From Prorocentrum cordatum (lineage: Eukaryota; Sar; Dinophyceae; Prorocentrales; Prorocentraceae): a stretch of DNA of 64,000 nucleotides. Position numbers and translations under genes: made by a program. Under the pieces are notes generated by a model, which saw only the letters and a program-made list of their open reading frames with translations, did not search any database and had not been told where the DNA came from. This document shows, one piece after another, positions 52,652 to 63,190 of the stretch (positions within the stretch are counted from its first letter, which is position 1; the number at the start of each line of letters is the position of its first letter). The stretch is from the NCBI GenBank assembly GCA_963575745.1, contig CAUYUJ010016284.1, forward strand, positions 180,001 to 244,000, read 5' to 3'.

Positions 52652-52827
52652 CAGTCGGTGCCCTGAAGAAGGAACCCTTTTCGTAGGGGAGGGGCTCCGT
52701 GTTCCTTAACTGTTTCACAGCTTGCCTCAGGGTTCCCTTAGGTTTCCGATGGGGAATCGAAGTTTAACTCATGGAAAAAAGGGGCCTCGTTCCTGATTTA
52801 GGGTTCCTCAGGTCAACGCCCAGACTG
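52652..52827. repeat. mariner-type MITE, copy 1, 176 bp
   Basis: CAGTCGGTGC and GCCCAGACTG are inverted ends with TA on both sides (52650-51, 52828-29). The interior matches 61251-61426 throughout (CTGAAGAAGGAACCCTTTTC). Confidence 0.9.
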
Positions 52828-52839
52828 TAGTGGGCCCCG

Positions 52840-54125
52840 GAAGCAGCAGGGCCATTTTCTCACCGTTTCCGAAAGCATACTTCTTGTTGGAGATAGAGGC
52901 GGCGCCCAAATGGTGGCTGGAAAAGACAACGGCTCCGGGATTGGAACCGGAGCCGAAACAGAAAGGCGACGGAACCGGCAAACACGGCGTCGGAGCCGGC
53001 AACAAAATCGGCAAAACGGAGCCGGCAAAAGAAAGGCCCCGTCGCTTCCAGGGCCCAATCTCTGAAATTTGGAATAGCCCTGCAGAGCTCTGGCTGATCA
53101 CGGCGAAACCATGAGAATCTTGAAGATCCCACAAAAACCTAGAGAAACCTTGATGAACTTGCGTAGGTCATGTACAGATTCTATAACCTTCCACACCTTC
53201 CACACGGCGGGCGTGGAAGGAGGAGGTCGAGGGTTAAGGTCTGTCCATCTTCGACACTGGGCCGTGCCATTTCACCACCAGTTTGCTCGCTCAGGTGGGG
53301 ACAGGCCCCTGCTAAGCCTGGAGGAGCAGGAGCAGGCCCGTACAGTCAGCACGGGCAGTAAGGAGGAGCGACTCTCAAAGGTTACTCCTGCCTCCTTCCC
53401 CTGCCTTCGGCCAATCCTCGGCCACTTTTGCTGGCCGCTCGGCACAAGTGCCGATGTGGGCTTCCGAGGCCTCTGCGTCCTTATCTCGTGCATTCTTATC
53501 TTCTACACGTTGACGGTATCCCCACCCTGTTGGGTACATCGGCCAGTGGGGCAAAGGCCACGCCAGTTGTGATACAGGCCTCGGAAAATAGCGAACACGC
53601 ATGCCACATTCATCGGTCAACGCCTCCCCCTCCCTCCAATGCTCCAAGTTGGCGGTGAGTCTGATGAGTTGCGCTTCGACCGCAGTCTCCCCCGCGCGTG
53701 CCAACTGAGTTTGGGGGAGCGGGGGAGTGTCCACTAATCTCAGGCGATCGCAAACATGGATCAAGGGGGCGTGGATTTGCGACGGGTCCCGTTTCCATGG
53801 GAAATCGCGCATTTCCGCCGAACCACCAGCCGCATTTTGGGGAGGGCACCTCCCCCGATCCATGGATTTGGCAACCGCGCGCCAAATCGATGCCCCCGAT
53901 AATTATTTCCCCCTTCCTTTGGGATCGTTCAAACGATGCCGCTCAAGGTGGTTGGCGTGGTGGAGGCGCGCAGGCGCGGGCGGGGCGACAGACAGGGGGG
54001 CCGGGGACGGGCAGGCAGGCTTACAAGCAGAGGTCCTGCCTCCGGGAGGGGCGCGTCGGCAAGCTCGAGGCCGTGCCTGCGGCGACCGAGAGGGTGGGGG
54101 GTGGGGGGGTTCTCCGAAGGGCTTA
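52840..54125. other. mostly unassigned sequence
   Basis: Contains CCGGAGCC/GGAACCGG short repeats (52920-53035) and a dispersed repeat at 53395-53490. Plus- and minus-strand frames exist but none shows a domain or stands out from its reverse strand. Confidence 0.45.
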
Positions 54126-54129
54126 GGCG

Positions 54130-54362
54130 ACCCGTCCTCCTCCTCGATCTCTCCTCCTCCTCCTCCTCCTCCTCCCTCCTCCTCCTCCTCCTCCTCCTCC
54201 TCCTCAGCCTCCCCCTCCCTCTCCTCCTCCTCCTCCTCCTCCTCCTCCTCCTCCTCCTCCTCCTCTTCCCCCTCCACCTCCTCCACCTCTCTCCTCCCTC
54301 CACCTCCTCTTCCTCCTCCTCCACCTCCTCTTCCTCCTCCTCCTCCTCCTCCTCCTCCTCGG
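54130..54362. repeat. (TCC)n polypyrimidine tract
   Basis: Near-pure TCC/CTC run. Confidence 0.95.
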
Positions 54363-54597
54363 GTCGCCTACGGCCCCAGGGGAAGCCGTGCACGAGAGGG
54401 ACATGCAGTCAGCCCGCATAGTAGGTGTGGGCAACCTTCCTTGGCCGCGCCCCGCTCGAGGAGCTCCGGAGTGGGCGTCCCAGGCCCCTGCAGCCTCGTC
54501 GCGCGCACCCTTGCTATGATTGCGGGTTGGCTGTGAGGTGCATGCAGACGTCCAGCAAGAGGCGGAGGGGGAGGGACGCTCCTGAGGAACAGGGGAG
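54363..54597. other. unassigned spacer
   Basis: Lies between TCC and GGA tracts; no gene supported. Confidence 0.4.
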
Positions 54598-54650
54598 AGG
54601 AGGAGGAGGAGGAGGAGGAGGAGGAGGAGGAGGAGGAAAAGGAGGAGGAG
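54598..54650. repeat. (GGA)n at the 5' border of LINE-C
   Basis: GGA units ending AGGAGGAGAT directly before the SL relic. Confidence 0.95.
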
Positions 54651-54653
54651 ATC

Positions 54654-54690
54654 TCCGTAGCCATTTTGGCTCAAGCCATTTTGGCTCAAG
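54654..54690 (+). other. tandem spliced-leader relic: full SL plus truncated SL
   Basis: A complete SL (TCCGTAG + CCATTTTGGCTCAAG, 54654-54675) is followed directly by a second CCATTTTGGCTCAAG (54676-54690). This is what results when the internal AG of an old genomic SL copy is used as acceptor for a new SL. It implies at least two rounds of trans-splicing and reverse transcription. Confidence 0.95.
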
Positions 54691-54777
54691 CCCCGCAGCA
54701 CGGGCTCGAGGTGCATCTTGCCAGCAGTGGCTTTCCAGTCTCCCGTCGGCCAGACACACACCGACACTCCAGCAGCA

Positions 54778-55748
54778 ATGGGAGGCAACTCGTGGTGGGC
54801 CTACCAGCAGTCCTACCAGCAGCAGCAGCAGCGCCGACGTCAGTATTGTGCATGCTCAAGTTGTGGAGAATGGCAATATCTGAACAAGGCGCGGAAGAAG
54901 ATGCATTGCCTCTGCGGGCGGCCGTTCGACCTCCCCATGGGCAAGGGCCAGGACACCAACGGCAGCTCAGGCCCCAGTGGCAAGGACAAAGAGCAGCAGG
55001 AGAAGCCATCCGAGATGAAAGAGATCCTTTTTCACTCCTCCTCGCGAAGCTCACACCCGAGCAGAAGGACGACCTGGGGACCGAGGCTTGCAAGAAGATG
55101 CAGGGCCTGATCCAGTAGCCGAAGAAGCCACCAACCGCTGCAGCCACCACAGCCCTGCACGAGGTGAGGCGCCTCGAAAAGAAGCAGGAGAACCTCAAGG
55201 AAACCATCGCCGACCTGGAGGCCAAGATCACCGCCACGCAGGATGAGTTCGACGCCACAGGCGAGGAGCTCGCGAAGGCCCGCTCCACCTTCGAAGCCGC
55301 CGGCGTCGAGGCCACCCGCGGCTGGGGTGGAGGCGCCCCCATGGAGGAGGACACCGAAGAAGGACCAGCCGTCCAACTTCCCAAAGTGCCAGTCGAGTTC
55401 CTCAAGTTCGTCCAAGGCATGGAGGGGGAGGAGGGCAACAATGCCAAGCAGTTGTTCGTGGACTTCGAGAAGGTCCAAGGCTCGCTCCCGAAGGCCAAGG
55501 TCAAGAAGGCCAAGCCCAAGGCAGCAGCCCCGCAACCCACAGTACCACCCCGTCGTGCTGATGGTGCCGCAGCCGCAGCTGGAGATGACCCAACCCGTGG
55601 GCGTGATCTAGCAGGAGGCGGCAGGACTCATGAGCAGAAGCCCCGCAGCCGCAGTTGCCGGCGCCCTGCAGCAGGGGCCAGGGGGGGGACGGACCAGGTG
55701 AGCGTGGCGCTCGGCCACGGCACCCCCCCCCCCCCCAGGGGCTCATGA
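54778..55748 (+). pseudogene. LINE-C ORF1: zinc-finger and coiled-coil protein, broken
   Basis: Begins MGGNSWWAYQQSY with a Gln-rich run, then a Cys cluster, CACSSCGEWQYLNKARKKMH followed by CLCG, comparable in position to the LINE-A ORF1 finger. A frame change near 55030 leads to AKLTPEQKDDLGTEACKKMQ, a TAG at 55116-55118, and a coiled coil (LEKKQENLKETIADLEAKIT) in the same frame, followed by a Lys/Pro-rich tail. Stop TGA at 55746-55748 separates it from the endonuclease, which continues in the same frame. Confidence 0.7.
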
Positions 55749-58700
55749 CAGTTCACCATCTACCATGCCAATATCACTAATTGGAACAAGAAAGCCAAGG
55801 ATTATTTTCAAGCTTCGAGTTTTGGACAACCAGGAATCATCATGCTAGGGGAGACGCATCTGGTTTCAGGACGTTTGGGAGAAGCTAGGAAGTTCATGGG
55901 GAAGCTTGGCTACAAGTGCTATCAGTGCCCAGCAGCTCACACTCCCGCAGGCAGCTCAGGCGGAGTGGGGTTATTCGTGTCAAAGCAGTTTCACTCGCAT
56001 GCGCGCATCATGAACGGAAAGGGCAGGCCAAACCATTAGTGGGAGGGACTAATTGGACAGCCTGTATAGTCCGTCTGAGTCAGCGCAATTAGTTCTCATC
56101 TCAGTCTACTTACAGTCGGGGGTAGGCTACAATGCTTTCAACAACAAGGTGGTCCGAGAGATCACCATCTTCCTCAAGCAGCTCAAGCTCCCCTTCGTCA
56201 TCGGAGGGGATTTCAACATGACCCCTGAGGAGCTCACCAACGGGAACCCCTGGGTCTCCAGGATCGAGGGCACCATCAAGGCCCCAGAGATCCACAGTAC
56301 ATGTTCGGGAGGTAGGCTCATCGATTTCTTCATCATCAGCAGTTTCTTTGGAGAATATTTCAGGGTAGAGACCGACCTCACCAGCCCCTGGAAGCCGCAC
56401 ATCGGCTTGCGGGCGACTTCCAGACAGAGATCATGGTCAGGCAGGGTTGGTTTCAAAAGCGAGCGGGCTCGCTCCAACCGCCATCGGCCCCGCGGCACCA
56501 TGGCATCACTACTGGGCGCAGGCTCAGTTGGACTGGCAAGGTCCGCCAGGGTTTCTCACCCCTTTAGCCGCCGCCCACTCCTCCCCCGACCTGACCCACC
56601 AGTACGCTCGTCTTAGTCAGGCCTTGGAGGGGTGGTGTCTTGGGAGTCCGCCGAGCTGCCCACGAGTTTTGGGCGAGCTGAAGGCTTCCAGTGCGAGTGG
56701 AAAGACATCTGCCCTCCCACTCCCTTCCAGCAGCGTCTACACCCTGCCAGTCACCAATGGGGAGTTCTCCAGCAAAGGGCAAAGGAGAGAGACCAGCTCC
56801 ACAAGATCAAGCCCCGCTCAGAAGGCTTCCAGAGGCTCCAGGGGTACATCAGCGACATCGTCAACCAGGGCCCCCCGTGGCCCCCCTGGGACCCTTCAGG
56901 ACTTCCAGGACCTGATCAAGAAGTACCTCCTTGGGAACCTTCAGGAGGACCAATTTGAAGACGCTCTCTTCCAGCTAGAAGTGACAGTTCAGTTCTATGA
57001 GAAAGAGGCTCTGCGGCAGCAGGATGCTGCCTTCCAGTCGTGGCTCGAGGACTCCCTCGCCCGCGGCGGCGGCGGCGCCCACCATATCACGAAGATCCCA
57101 GGCCCCACCCCCGAGGAGGACAACGATATCTTCGTAGATGCCAATGACAACATAGTTACGGACCCCATGCCGGTCTTAGGTCACAAGGGCGAGTTTTGGA
57201 TGAAGTTCTGGGACCCAGAGGGAAACGAGTTGGAGGTCCCCCCCGAGGCCAATGGATTCAAGAGATTAGGCAGCAGGCACGGAACTCTTGGGATCAAGAC
57301 GACCAGTTCACGCCCACCCAGGTTGCAGCCGCGCTTAAGTCTTTCCCTGCCAGCTCTGCGCCTGGCGCCGACCAGTGGCGCACCGCAGATCTTCGCCGAC
57401 TACCAGAAGCAGGGTTGGAGATCCTAACAGATATAATCAATGATATTTGTAGGCTGCAGCAGTATCCAGCCCAATGTCTAATAAACCTCGTGGCCCTCAA
57501 GCCCAAGACGGAAATCAGTGACCGACCCATCACACTCATTAATGCGCCTATCGGGTCACCATGAGGCTCTTCAAAGGTCGGATATCATCTTGGGAAGAAG
57601 CTCGGGCTGGTCTCTGGGGTGCAGCCATCAAAGGTAGTGATTGTCTACAGGCCGCTCTGCTCAGCGAGGTTTTCGCCGAGATCGGAGGGGTACTCCAGGC
57701 CAGCATTATCGAGGGCGTGCTCGACCTAGACAAGTTTTTTGGCACCATAGATACCCAGAAGCTCTCCCAGAAGGCGCTGCAGTTAGGCTACCCCATGGTC
57801 CCGCTCTCCCTGGGGGTCTTGGTCCACACCGCCGTCAGGGTCCTCGCTACGCCTATCGGGGTCAGCAATCCGTTAACGCCACTCAAGTCTATACTTCAAG
57901 GATGAGGACAGAGTGCACCATGGACCAGGTCCCTACTCTATGAGGTACTCGAGAGGGCCCACTACCAGATCCCTAGGCCCACCATCAGGACATGGGTCGA
58001 CGACATAAGAATTCGGATGGTCGGCAGCCCCGACATGTTGAAGGAGACCTTTCCCAGTTGCACCATGAACCTCTGCCAAGGACTCGCAGAACTAGGCTGC
58101 CGTCTCTCGGATAAGTCAGTCGTTCTGGCCAGCTCCCTGGACCCCAGCAAAGGCCGTCGCGGGCGCCCTCCATGACCACGGGGTCCGCATCAAGCCCCTC
58201 AGCCACACCAGGGACCTCGGGATGGATGCCTCCGTGGGACGTCGTCGGACCCTCAAGGTGCGCAGGAAACGTCTCACCCTAGGGCTCCTCAGGGCAAGGA
58301 ACATCAAGAAGCTGGCCAGGACAACGACCAAGGCACGTTCTCTTGATCGCACAGGAGCGCAGCCCCAGATGTTGCGGGGCATGCAAGGTCACGGGGCCTC
58401 ACCGTCAGAAGTGTTTTTTTTTTTCTGCGCCGCCAGACCGCATCTGCTTTTGGAGTGTCTAATTCAGGAGCTTGCCTCACTACTGGACTCCACGCGCTCA
58501 AAGCAGGACCCGCAGAAGTTGACCCCGCAATATTCCTCAGGAAAAACATATTTCAGACTTGGTTCAGATTCATCAATAACGAGCTGGACCTCCTGGGAGG
58601 AATCCAAAGAGCATGGCCTCTGCTACGAGACGAGCTTCGTTCGCAGTATCGGTGGCTTCGCGTGAAGTCGCACCTGTCGGCGGTCATCGCCACCCTTTAC

Positions 58701-60330
58701 GACATAGGTTGGGGGCGCACCACTGCCTGGCAGTGGTCGGACCCCTCAGGCCAGGTTTTCAGTGTGAAGCCGCTCAGCTGGGACCAGCAGCAGCGCTTCC
58801 TCTATCACATGCAGTTCCTCCTCTCCATGCACCTCTGGAGCCTCAATTGCCCCAAGAGCCACAATTCCGCAGGGTTGGAGGAAGGGGGAGATATCACAGC
58901 AATGAGGCTCTACCCCAGCAGGAATGCAGCAGCCATCAGGAAGCAGAGGAAGAAGATGGAGGAAGAGGAGCTCACCAGGGACCAGAGGGCCACCAAAGAA
59001 GAGTACCTCACCAGGCTCGCCTCCTACCCCTCCGCCATGTCTGCAGTTGCCTGTTCCAAGTGCTGGAGTGAAGAGCGCAGATTTGAAGCAGGGCTCCAGG
59101 ACCACGTCGACTGCCTACTCTGTGGTCAGACGAATGCGGACGACCTTCACAAGTTCTGGACCTGCCCCGAGCTCCCCTCGCCAGGTTCAGAGGCCATCCA
59201 GAAGACCCAAGGTTCAGTTCTTCAAGCAGTCCAGGAGTGCCCACAGAATGCATGTCTCTGGCTCCGAGGGATCGTACCTGCCAAATGGGCCCTGCAAGCA
59301 GTCCACCAACACAGCATGTCCCTAGACGATGACATCATCAAAGCAGGAGTTTTTCAACAGCACGGCAAGTTCAACCACACAAACGTCCTCATCGGGGCCA
59401 CCGACGGGAGCGGAGGGGAGCACACCATGGATGCACGCCTCCGAGTCTGCGGCTGGGGAGCCGCCCTCTGGACATCCTCTTTGCAGTTCATCGGCTCACT
59501 CTCAGGAGGGATCCGAGGCCAGCAGTCAGTCCCCCTCGCTGAACTAGCCGCTGTCATCAACCTTCTTCAAGCCACAGGAGGGCCCCTAGTCATCGTCACC
59601 GATTGCCTCTACGTCATCAAAGGCTTCTTGAAAGGACCCAGGGCCCGACGCGCTCGTACCCCCCTGGCTTGGGAGAAGTTCTGGACGTATGCATCAGCCC
59701 GTGCCGCACAGTTATTTTTCCAGAAGGTCAAAAGTCACCCGACGGAGGAGGAGGCGGCCAACGAGCCGCCCTGGACGCTCTACATGAATGAGCAAGTGGA
59801 TGACATTGCCAGTTGCGCTGCCCGTCGACGGCGCGCACCGCCCGCTTTGGTCCGCCAGATTCAAGGGGCAGACATCCACGCCAACATGACTTGCGACCGT
59901 CTCTCGGCAATCCAGACCCACTACTGGGAACTCAAGGATCAGTTCCCCCAAGGAGGACGAGGAGTCGAAGGAGGAGCGTAGGAGAGTGAGAGCCCTTAGA
60001 AGTGTACAGGCCCTTCAGGATGCCCTTCAGAACACTTCCCACTGTCTTTTAGCTGCCCCCGTGGCTCCCGAGTATAACCTAGCCTGTCTTAGGTGTAAGA
60101 AACAAGGTAGCGTCAAACTTAGGATGTCCACTTGGCTAAAGAGACCCTGTCGGCCCCACGTTTTGGCATTGCACCCGCCCCACCATCCCCATTTGCAAGT
60201 CACCAACGGCATTTGCTGGTGCAGCCGTTGCGGGGGATGGACTATTAGGGCACGCAGTAAATTGAAGTCAGTCTGTGCGCCTCCCACAGAAAGGGGGGAG
60301 GAAGGCAATTCAGAGGTTAGCGCAAGGACG
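55749..60330 (+). pseudogene. LINE-C ORF2: endonuclease, RT and RNase H, broken
   Basis: Endonuclease: FTIYHANITNWN, IIMLGETHL (catalytic Glu, 55849), stop at 56037-56039, then in a new frame VIGGDFNM (56200-56222) and LIDFFIIS. RT motif A is VLDLDKFFGTID (57715-57752); a frame change follows, with motif C WVDDI at 57992-58006, both aspartates intact. RNase H: GATDGSGG (59395-59420), LAELAAVINL, VTDCLYVIKG and QKVKSHPTEEE. A CSKCW ... CLLCGQ zinc cluster precedes it. After one more frame change the C-terminus reads ACLRCKKQG ... ICWCSRCGGWTIRARSKLKS, then VC. Domain order is complete for an endonuclease/RNase H LINE. Confidence 0.8.
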
Positions 60331-60439
60331 TCTACCTCCAGGCTTGAAAGCCTGGCCCATCTTCGAGGTGCTGCACTAGGTGCAGCTCACAGGACGCCCG
60401 CGCGCGGCGGGACTCGGTCTTTCCAGGGGAGTGCGCTCG

Positions 60440-60445
60440 GAGAAG

Positions 60446-60480
<35 letters not shown>

Positions 60481-60545
60481 GGAGGAGGAGGCGGAGGGGG
60501 AGGGCGGAGGAGGAGGAGGCGGAGGAGGAGGGGGGTGAGGAGGAG
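60440..60545. repeat. (GGA)n at the 3' border of LINE-C
   Basis: Polypurine GGA run, same orientation as the 5' border tract. Confidence 0.95.
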
Positions 60546-60710
60546 GAAGCGTGGGAGGGCGGAGGAAGAGACATCTGCCGCACGGAGCTGGCGGCGGCTT
60601 CGCCGCCAGGCACTCTCCTCGATGCACGGGCGCCTTTGGCGCCGGCAGCTGCCGGGAAGACAGGCTGCATGAGTTGGTTCGATTCCCCCCTTTTCTTTCC
60701 CTATCTTCGG

Positions 60711-60874
60711 TCAGGATGGGAACGAAAGACACAGGCGCAAATACTTGCACGTCGATCTCCGCGAACATCTGGGGATATATGGGAGGTGGAGGGGAAGATG
60801 ACACGCCCGAAGACATGGAAACACACAGGGGAGTCCTGGGATTTGTGCATGTACTTTCGTATCCCTGGGCCCAT
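60711..60874 (+). repeat. introner-like repeat, copy 9 (diverged)
   Basis: TCAGGATGGGAACGAAAGAC, CGTCGATCTCCGCGAACATC, GGAGGTGGAGGGGAAGA and GTATCCCTGGGCCCATT follow the family in order. Confidence 0.6.
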
Positions 60875-60984
60875 TTGCTCGGGTCGGGGCCTTCGGCGTC
60901 GGGCCCCCATGGGGCGAGAATGCGTTGACGTCCACCGCCCGCCGGGGTCCCAGGACGTCGGCTCCCAGGGCGGTGGGTATGGAT

Positions 60985-61185
60985 TGATGCTTGGCGTCGT
61001 CGTCGGTCGTCGGTCGTCCGTCGTCGGCCGTCGGCCGTCGGCCGTCGGCCGTCGGCCGCCGTCGTCGTCATCGTCATCGTCGCCGTCGCCGCGGCCGTCG
61101 GCGTCGCCGCCGTCGCCGTCGCCGCCGCCGCTGCCGCCGCCGTCGCCGCCGTCGTCGTCGCCGTCGCCGCCGTCTGCAGTCCCCG
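60985..61185. repeat. (GTCGGCC)n and (GCCGTC)n repeats
   Basis: GTCGTCGGTC and GTCGGCCGTCGGCC units grade into CGCCGTCGCC; low complexity. Confidence 0.95.
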
Positions 61186-61250
61186 AACCTTTGGCGCTGC
61201 GCGCATCCGCACTGGCCCTTCCAAAAGCAATCACCGGGCGAGTTGCCCTA

Positions 61251-61426
61251 CAGTCGGGGCCCTGAAGAAGGAACCCTTTTCGTTGGGGAGGGGCTCGGTG
61301 TTCCTTAGTTGTTTTGCAGTTTGCCTTTTGTTTTCCTGAGGTTTTCCATGGGAAATCGAAGCTTAACTTATCGGAGGAAGGGGCCCCGTTCCTTATTTAG
61401 GGTTCCTTAGGTCAACGCCCCGACTG
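61251..61426. repeat. mariner-type MITE, copy 2, 176 bp
   Basis: Perfect 10-bp inverted ends CAGTCGGGGC/GCCCCGACTG flanked by TA (61249-50, 61427-28). Same length as the copy at 52652 and clearly similar throughout. Confidence 0.92.
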
Positions 61427-61469
61427 TACTCGGGGATGCGTAGCAGCAGGCAGGCACAGTCTGGGAACA

Positions 61470-62060
61470 TCTTGCAGGCATCGCGGGGCCATCGTGGGGC
61501 AAAACTGGAGCCCTCTCAGGGTCATGTTTTGGAGGCCGTTGGGGCTCTCTTGGGCCCCTCTCCGGGCCCTCTTCGCTGCCTTGAGGGGCCATCGTGGGGC
61601 CATCGTGGAGGCTCTTAATGTCCGCCCTCTCCCCCCCGTCGGGTGCCAAAACCCAGCCCCTTGGGGCCCTCTTGGACCAGTATTGGGGCACTCTTGGGCT
61701 CTCTTGGGGCCGTCTTGTGCCCATCTTGGGCCCCTCTCGTGGCTCTCCCGGGCCATCTTGGAGCCGTCTTGATGCCTCACGAGCCCATCGGAAGCGAAAT
61801 GGCGATAACACAACAAAAACACGAAAGCACGACAGGACTTTGGCCTCTCGGGGTGGTCCTTGCTCCGTGGCCACCTGGAGCCGTCTTGGGACGGTCGTGG
61901 CCCCTCTTGAAGATGCACGTCGGGAAGCTATCTTGTGCCAATGTGCGGCATTCTGGGCTGTCGTGTGCGATCTCGGGAGCCATCTTGGCCTGTCGGGGGC
62001 CCTCTTTGGGCGACCGGGGGACACCTCGGACGCTCCGACGGCCCGCGAGCTGGGCCCGTC
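61470..62060. repeat. CTTGGGGCC family, plus orientation
   Basis: GGGGCCATCGTGGGGC and CTCTTGGGGCCGTCTTG units, degenerate. Confidence 0.7.
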
Positions 62061-62237
62061 CAGACCCAGGGACAGGGGGCAGGGGGAGAGGTCAAGCTAC
62101 CCACCCGCTCGCAAGCCGTCTTAGGTACTCCCACCCGCCCTCCCAACACAGTGAATGTCGATTTTGTAAGGACCTATGAAGATTGAATTTGGATGGAGAG
62201 TTTATTGTAACATCGTTGATGCGTATTGGGTTTACTG

Positions 62238-62395
62238 TGGTCCTCCTCCTCCTCCTCCTCCTCCTCCTCCTCCTCCTCCTCCTCCTCCTCCTCCTCCTCC
62301 TCCTCCTCCTCCTCCTCCTCCTCCCCATTGCCAGGTCCATCATCCTCCTCGTCCTCCTCCTCCTCCTCCTCCTCCTCGCCCTCGTAACCCTGCGC
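62238..62395. repeat. (CCT)n tract
   Basis: About 28 near-perfect units, a short spacer, then more CCT units. Confidence 0.97.
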
Positions 62396-62635
62396 TCGCG
62401 TTAATCCCCCCCTGGGGATAAGACAGTTCGGGGTCCAGGGGGTATGACAATCGTTTATCCTGGAGATCTCAGCATAACGATGACGATGATGATGATCAGC
62501 ATTATCCTAAACGTTCATGAGAACAATGAGAACATTCCATAGGATACCGCGTAAGAGCGCCGCAGACGCCACGGGTTCCAGATGCACCAGAGCCTGGAGG
62601 CCCAAGCGTGCCACGCGCTCCAGGTGCGGCACGTG

Positions 62636-62687
62636 CCAGGGGCGCCAGCAAGGCCGGTTGAAAGCCTGGCCTTGCTGGCGCCCCTGG
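62636..62687. repeat. perfect 20-bp hairpin with 12-nt loop
   Basis: CCAGGGGCGCCAGCAAGGCC (62636-62655) and GGCCTTGCTGGCGCCCCTGG (62668-62687) are exact reverse complements. No second copy seen. It could be a foldback element or an RNA hairpin. Confidence 0.85.
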
Positions 62688-62799
62688 AGTCCAGGTCTCG
62701 TTTTTCTGGGGTTCAGTTTGTTTCACGCCAACAAATTCACGCAGCCGCTTGCTTGCCAGAGCTTCGTCGGATTTCGACGCTGCGGCCTCGTGGTCGGGG

Positions 62800-63190
62800 T
62801 GTCCATTTGTCTCTTGGGCCATCACTCTTGGGGCCCTCGTGGGAGCCGTGGAGAGCCTCTGAGGGCCATCTAGGAGGCAATCGATTTGACACAAGGGGAG
62901 GTCGTTCAGCCCTCCCCTCTTGGGGACGAGCCCCCTCTTCGGGGGCCCTCGAACCAGCCCCTTGAGGCCCTCATTGGGCCACCTGGGGGCGCTCTTGGGG
63001 GCGTGGGCCTGGCTTGGAGCTCTCTTGGGCCATCCACCTGGAGGCCACCCCCTCTGGGGGTCCTCAAGACCGCTCTTGGCGCTCTCGTGGCGCCAACTTG
63101 GGGCAGTCTCGAGGCCGATTTGGAAGTCTCTTGGACCCGGCTTGGAGCTTTCTTTCCAATTTTTGGGCCCTCTGGAGGTTTCGAAAGCCC
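62800..63190. repeat. CTTGGGGCC family, plus orientation, degenerate
   Basis: GGGCCCTCGAACCAGCCCCT and CTCTTGGGCC-type units. The tail GCCCATCGGAAACGAGAAGG (63188) resembles GCCCATCGGAAGCGAAATGG (61783) at the end of the previous array. Confidence 0.65.

Larger units (their letters stand above)
54654..60430 (+). mobile_element. LINE-C, non-LTR retrotransposon with SL at its 5' end
   Basis: Double SL relic, then ORF1 and ORF2 with endonuclease, RT, RNase H and C-terminal zinc module. (GGA)n flanks both ends in the same orientation (54598-54650, 60440-60545). Several frameshifts and stops mark it as inactive, although the catalytic motifs are better kept than in LINE-A. The right end is approximate. 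Confidence 0.85.

Noticed and set aside
53200-53300. Possible structured RNA near GGGTTAAGGTCTGTCC
   Set aside because: No consistent secondary structure or match to a known RNA family could be seen by eye.
58424-58436. Poly-T run as an RNA polymerase III terminator
   Set aside because: It lies inside the LINE-C RT region and no A/B boxes were recognised upstream.
60660-60700. Possible tRNA T-arm (GGTTCGATTCC)
   Set aside because: No pairing stem, acceptor stem or anticodon arm could be built around it.
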